A stretch of DNA of 24,751 bases, taken from the NCBI GenBank assembly GCA_900539625.1, contig UQCW01000042.1, forward strand, positions 1 through 24,751, written 5' to 3'. This document shows positions 22,415-24,751 of this stretch, piece after piece. A program made the position numbers and the translations under genes. Source of the DNA: an uncultured Prevotella sp. (lineage in GTDB: Bacteria; Bacteroidota; Bacteroidia; Bacteroidales; Bacteroidaceae). Under the pieces are notes generated by a model. That model ran no database searches. It saw only the letters and a program-made list of their open reading frames with translations, and had not been told where the DNA came from. The first letter of the stretch is position 1; every line of letters begins with the position of its first letter.

Positions 22415-23728
22415 ATGAAAAATAATTGGCAAAAAGACATACACGACCGTTTGGGCAACTATGAGAAAGATGCACCAAAAGGACTTTGGGAGGAGATTCG
22501 CAAAGGAACGACTGATGAGAATGGTGGCTATATGAACGGCGGCAGACCTTTCAAAACTTACTGGCTACGGCGCACAGCATATACTGCAGCCGCTGCAAGC
22601 GTGGCTTTATTGATAGGATATTCAATATATTCTGAATACGCAAACGATGGGCAAATGCCATCAGAAATGACAAATCTACAAATAGCACATACACCAGCAG
22701 AACCATCCCCTAAAGGCAATATCGTTGTAGACGACGGCAATAATTCTATTGCCTACAACTCACCTGTGCCACGCATCATTACAACCATAGTACACAAATC
22801 TGTTGGTGACATTAATACATTGTCATCTTATGCTAATGATGAGAAATCTTTGGAAACAGCGTCTGACAACCATGAGGGGGATGATACCAACAGTTCAAAA
22901 GAAACGAATGCAACTGCCGACAAAGAAAATTTGCCGAAACGTGAGAATGAGAGCAAGAAGGCAAACAATTATCATCACAACAGCAATTACGGCAGTCTTG
23001 TGGCTTACAACTCTGACGCAAGGCGTCACGCCTCTTCGTCCACATCGCCACGTTGGACTGTAAGTACAGGTGCAATGGGATCGATGGGGTCATCAAGAAC
23101 CATAACATCTATTGGCGCCCCAGTTGTTACAACCGGTCCAGATGATTCTGACTGGGAGGACAACCCTATGCTCGGCATCAACATATTCAATCAGGGAAAG
23201 GAAGTGAAGACAGAATACAAGCACCGCTTGCCTGTACGCATTGGTGTGAAAGTGGCATACACACTTAACGAGCATTGGAGCATCGAAAGCGGACTTACAT
23301 ACACTCGTCTCTCTTCCGACATGAAGGACGGAACAAAAGAGAACTACTTTATGGGCGAGCAAAGGCTGAACTATGTAGGAATTCCTGTCAACATGAAATA
23401 TAATGCATGGTCAAACAAAAGGTTCAATCTATATGGTTCGGCAGGTGTACTTGCAGAAAAATGCATATCGGGAAATGTCACGAAAGAATATGTCATCAAT
23501 AATGCGATAAAGGAGAAAGAGACTGTCAACATTGAGAGCAAGCCTTTGCAAATGTCTGTAAATGCGGCTTTCGGCGTGCAGTTTGACGTGCTTGACAATG
23601 TCGGTATTTATGCAGAGCCGGGCGTAAGCTATCATTTAGGCGACCATTCTTCGCTCCAGACTATCTACAAGGAGAAACCGCTGAACTTCAATATTAATGT
23701 AGGTGTAAGATACACTATAGGTAAGTAA
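22415..23728 (+). CDS. Anti-sigma-like membrane protein fused to an outer-membrane beta-barrel domain
   Basis: 437 residues in three parts. Residues 1-50 are cytoplasmic-looking and charged (WQKDIHDRLGNYEKDAPKGL then WEEI), the kind of short N-terminus that precedes the membrane span in Bacteroidetes proteins encoded after ECF sigma genes. Residues 54-71 form one transmembrane helix (AYTAAAASVALLIGY). Residues 80-265 are a Ser/Asn/Thr/Asp-rich linker. Residues 268-437 are a PorT-like beta-barrel (OMP_b-brl_2 type): HRLPVRIGVKVAYTLNEHWS, IESGLTYTRLSS, NYVGIPVNMKYN, NLYGSAGVLAEK, YAEPGVSYHLGD and the last strand NFNINVGVRYTIGK. There is no cleavable signal. It may sit in the inner membrane with its barrel part reaching or inserted in the outer membrane. 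It lies 3 bp after the sigma gene. Confidence 0.85.
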   Translation: MKNNWQKDIHDRLGNYEKDAPKGLWEEIRKGTTDENGGYMNGGRPFKTYWLRRTAYTAAAASVALLIGYSIYSEYANDGQMPSEMTNLQIAHTPAEPSPKGNIVVDDGNNSIAYNSPVPRIITTIVHKSVGDINTLSSYANDEKSLETASDNHEGDDTNSSKETNATADKENLPKRENESKKANNYHHNSNYGSLVAYNSDARRHASSSTSPRWTVSTGAMGSMGSSRTITSIGAPVVTTGPDDSDWEDNPMLGINIFNQGKEVKTEYKHRLPVRIGVKVAYTLNEHWSIESGLTYTRLSSDMKDGTKENYFMGEQRLNYVGIPVNMKYNAWSNKRFNLYGSAGVLAEKCISGNVTKEYVINNAIKEKETVNIESKPLQMSVNAAFGVQFDVLDNVGIYAEPGVSYHLGDHSSLQTIYKEKPLNFNINVGVRYTIGK

Positions 23729-23757
23729 TAATTAAGAAATATAAAATCATAAAGAAT

Positions 23758-24090
23758 ATGAATACAATAAAAACATTGGCATTAGCGACCATCATCATTG
23801 GTATGGCATCATGCGCCAGCACCCCCAAATTTCAAATGGTAGGTGCATTCGGCAAGAGTACAAAACTTACGTCAGAAGAAGAATCTCTTTTCAAGGCTGT
23901 TGTCCTGTCGCACAGCAACTTGCAGCTGAAACCCCTCAAGGTTTCTCGCCAAGTCGTGGGTGGAACAAACTATCGTTATGAATGCGTGGATAACAACAAA
24001 AAAAAGGTTGAGGTTGTCGTCTATGAGCCACTTCCAGGACAGGGCGATGCCCGCATATTGAGTATTGGCGGAAAGGAATATACGGAATAG
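23758..24090 (+). CDS. Small lipoprotein with stefin/cystatin-like features
   Basis: 110 residues. The signal peptide ends GMASC with Cys19 as the lipid anchor, and the mature protein is 92 aa, close to a stefin. Three marks of the cystatin inhibitory wedge occur in order and at the right spacing: an N-terminal glycine region (MVGAFG, 27-32), the first-loop motif QVVGGTNY (65-72; the stefin form is QVVAGTNY) and a second-loop Leu-Pro in VVYEPLPGQG (87-96). A helix-like segment (TSEEESLFKAVV, 38-49) lies between the first two, as in cystatins. If correct, it would inhibit papain-like cysteine peptidases outside the cell. It follows the barrel gene by 29 bp and probably belongs to the sigma operon. 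The assignment rests on motif reading alone. Confidence 0.68.
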   Translation: MNTIKTLALATIIIGMASCASTPKFQMVGAFGKSTKLTSEEESLFKAVVLSHSNLQLKPLKVSRQVVGGTNYRYECVDNNKKKVEVVVYEPLPGQGDARILSIGGKEYTE

Positions 24091-24169
24091 ACGACTAACT
24101 CGACAAGTGTTATCCCTAATGATATATGCTTAGTGGGCAAACTATTGCTTTAATAAAATTCACATTTTC

Positions 24170-24343
24170 ATGTCGGTCTCATACTCTTGGATATTGCTTT
24201 GTTCAAATGCAAATCCCTATAAAATTGATACCGACAAAATGCCTGCACCATCGTTTATGGCGTTTATAATCGGTGTCGGACAATACGCCTATAAGAGGAA
24301 GGATGGGGTATATGTCATTCCAATTGGATGCTTGAAAGACTGA
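24170..24343 (+). CDS. Possible small or remnant ORF of 57 residues
   Basis: An ATG at 24170 opens a frame ending in TGA at 24341-24343. The second half (FMAFIIGVGQYAYKRKDGVY then VIPIGCLKD) reads like real protein. The first half (MSVSYSWILLCSNANPYK) does not look like a proper N-terminus, and the frame upstream is closed by a TAG at 24131. It may be the 3' remnant of a larger gene or a small gene. I do not recognise the family. Confidence 0.3.
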   Translation: MSVSYSWILLCSNANPYKIDTDKMPAPSFMAFIIGVGQYAYKRKDGVYVIPIGCLKD

Positions 24344-24565
24344 CCTCCCTATTGCGAAGTCCCCGATTGACTAAAGAATCACAGAAGTCTATTTGTTTTT
24401 GAGCATTCCTTATATTTTTTATCGAACGTGGGAGTGTGTGCGAATGCCTCTGCTCCCAGAGCGTTCGTCTCTGCTCCCGTGTGCGCTGATAAATATTGGG
24501 ATTGGGGCGCGGCTGTGGGGTGGGTTTCTAAAAATCCTGCGAAAAAATTATGCAGATATTATAGG

Positions 24566-24608
24566 GGATTTTGAACATTCTGCCTTTCAGGTAGGGTGTT
24601 CAAAATCC
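24566..24608. repeat. 43-nt fully paired hairpin
   Basis: Bases 24566-24585 can pair with 24589-24608 along all 20 positions (three G-T pairs) around a TTC loop. The outer arms are GGATTTTGAAC and its complement. The right arm is also the start of dispersed repeat copy B, so the hairpin was formed by or built into that repeat. Confidence 0.7.
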
Positions 24609-24644
24609 AGGAAAATCAAGGCTTGTAAAGAGGCAGCAGCGCCC
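24585..24644 (+). repeat. Dispersed repeat, copy B
   Basis: 60 bases match the minus strand of 44-100 (50 of 57 aligned positions, plus a 3-nt insertion). Both copies end in AGCGCCC on this orientation and lie in non-coding sequence at opposite window edges. Confidence 0.7.
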
Positions 24645-24751
24645 TCGCAGCGGAGATTTGCGCTGGCCCGCATCATCGTCTGTTGCGGCGCCAGCATTGT
24701 AGCTCACTTTGCTCGCAAAGTGAGGGCCACGAACACGTAGCGAATATGGCC

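Larger units (their letters stand above)
24344..24751. other. Non-coding end region with hairpins and short repeats
   Basis: No supported gene in about 400 bases. CTCTGCTCCC occurs twice at 24448-24457 and 24469-24478. A 43-nt hairpin, a copy of the dispersed repeat, and a 9-bp stem with a CTCG loop (24703-24711 with 24716-24724) follow. The 115-residue frame across 24393-24740 has a composition unlike a protein and overlaps these palindromes. Confidence 0.6.

Noticed and set aside
24393..24740. 115-residue plus-strand frame at the window end
   Set aside because: It overlaps several hairpins and the dispersed repeat, and its composition (many Arg, Cys and Ala without order) is not protein-like.

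Overview
The window looks like a chromosomal segment from a member of the Bacteroidales, most probably Prevotellaceae. The signs are repeated TAnnTTTG -7 boxes, several with a TTG/TTTG element about 19-20 nt upstream, and little use of Shine-Dalgarno sequences. BspA-type leucine-rich repeat and NigD-like lipoproteins, a DPP-IV-type peptidase, secreted proteins with matching C-terminal sorting-like tails, and an ECF sigma factor followed by a membrane-anchored beta-barrel protein point the same way. Species cannot be fixed by reading alone.

Left part (1-6.4 kb), conserved metabolism and surface glycan. Class I fumarase and orotate phosphoribosyltransferase lie on the minus strand, divergent from TcdA (tRNA t6A cyclisation). 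TcdA is followed by a Wzx-type flippase that overlaps UDP-galactopyranose mutase by 4 bp. Next is a serine tRNA (anticodon TGA) with its own promoter and a strong terminator.

Middle part (6.9-17.6 kb), mostly minus strand. A BspA-like LRR protein and a beta-propeller-like secreted protein share a C-terminal tail. Then come a secreted DPP-IV-like peptidase, an RlmL-like 23S rRNA methyltransferase with a long charged repetitive tail, and serine acetyltransferase. A WYL-type regulator and a small membrane protein lie on the plus strand.

Right part (17.6-24.75 kb) is visibly more AT-rich and looks accessory. It holds a self-inhibited Fic AMP-transferase whose promoter carries a cluster of GCGAC/GTCGC sites. 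After it come a short tandem repeat and a decayed DUF4143-type ATPase gene (N-terminal ATPase domain missing, two in-frame stops). Then follows a surface/signalling group: a NigD-like lipoprotein, a surface lipoprotein with two Big-like domains, an ECF sigma factor, a protein that joins an anti-sigma-like N-terminus through one membrane span to a beta-barrel domain, and a small lipoprotein with stefin/cystatin hallmarks. The last 650 bases are non-coding or remnant sequence with hairpins. They include a copy, in inverted orientation, of a repeat also present at the very start of the window.

The most interesting candidate system is the 21.8-24.1 kb sigma / trans-envelope barrel / cystatin-like operon. 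The gene products suggest a cell-envelope sensor controlling a secreted or surface protease inhibitor. That role is an inference; the architecture itself is read from the sequence.
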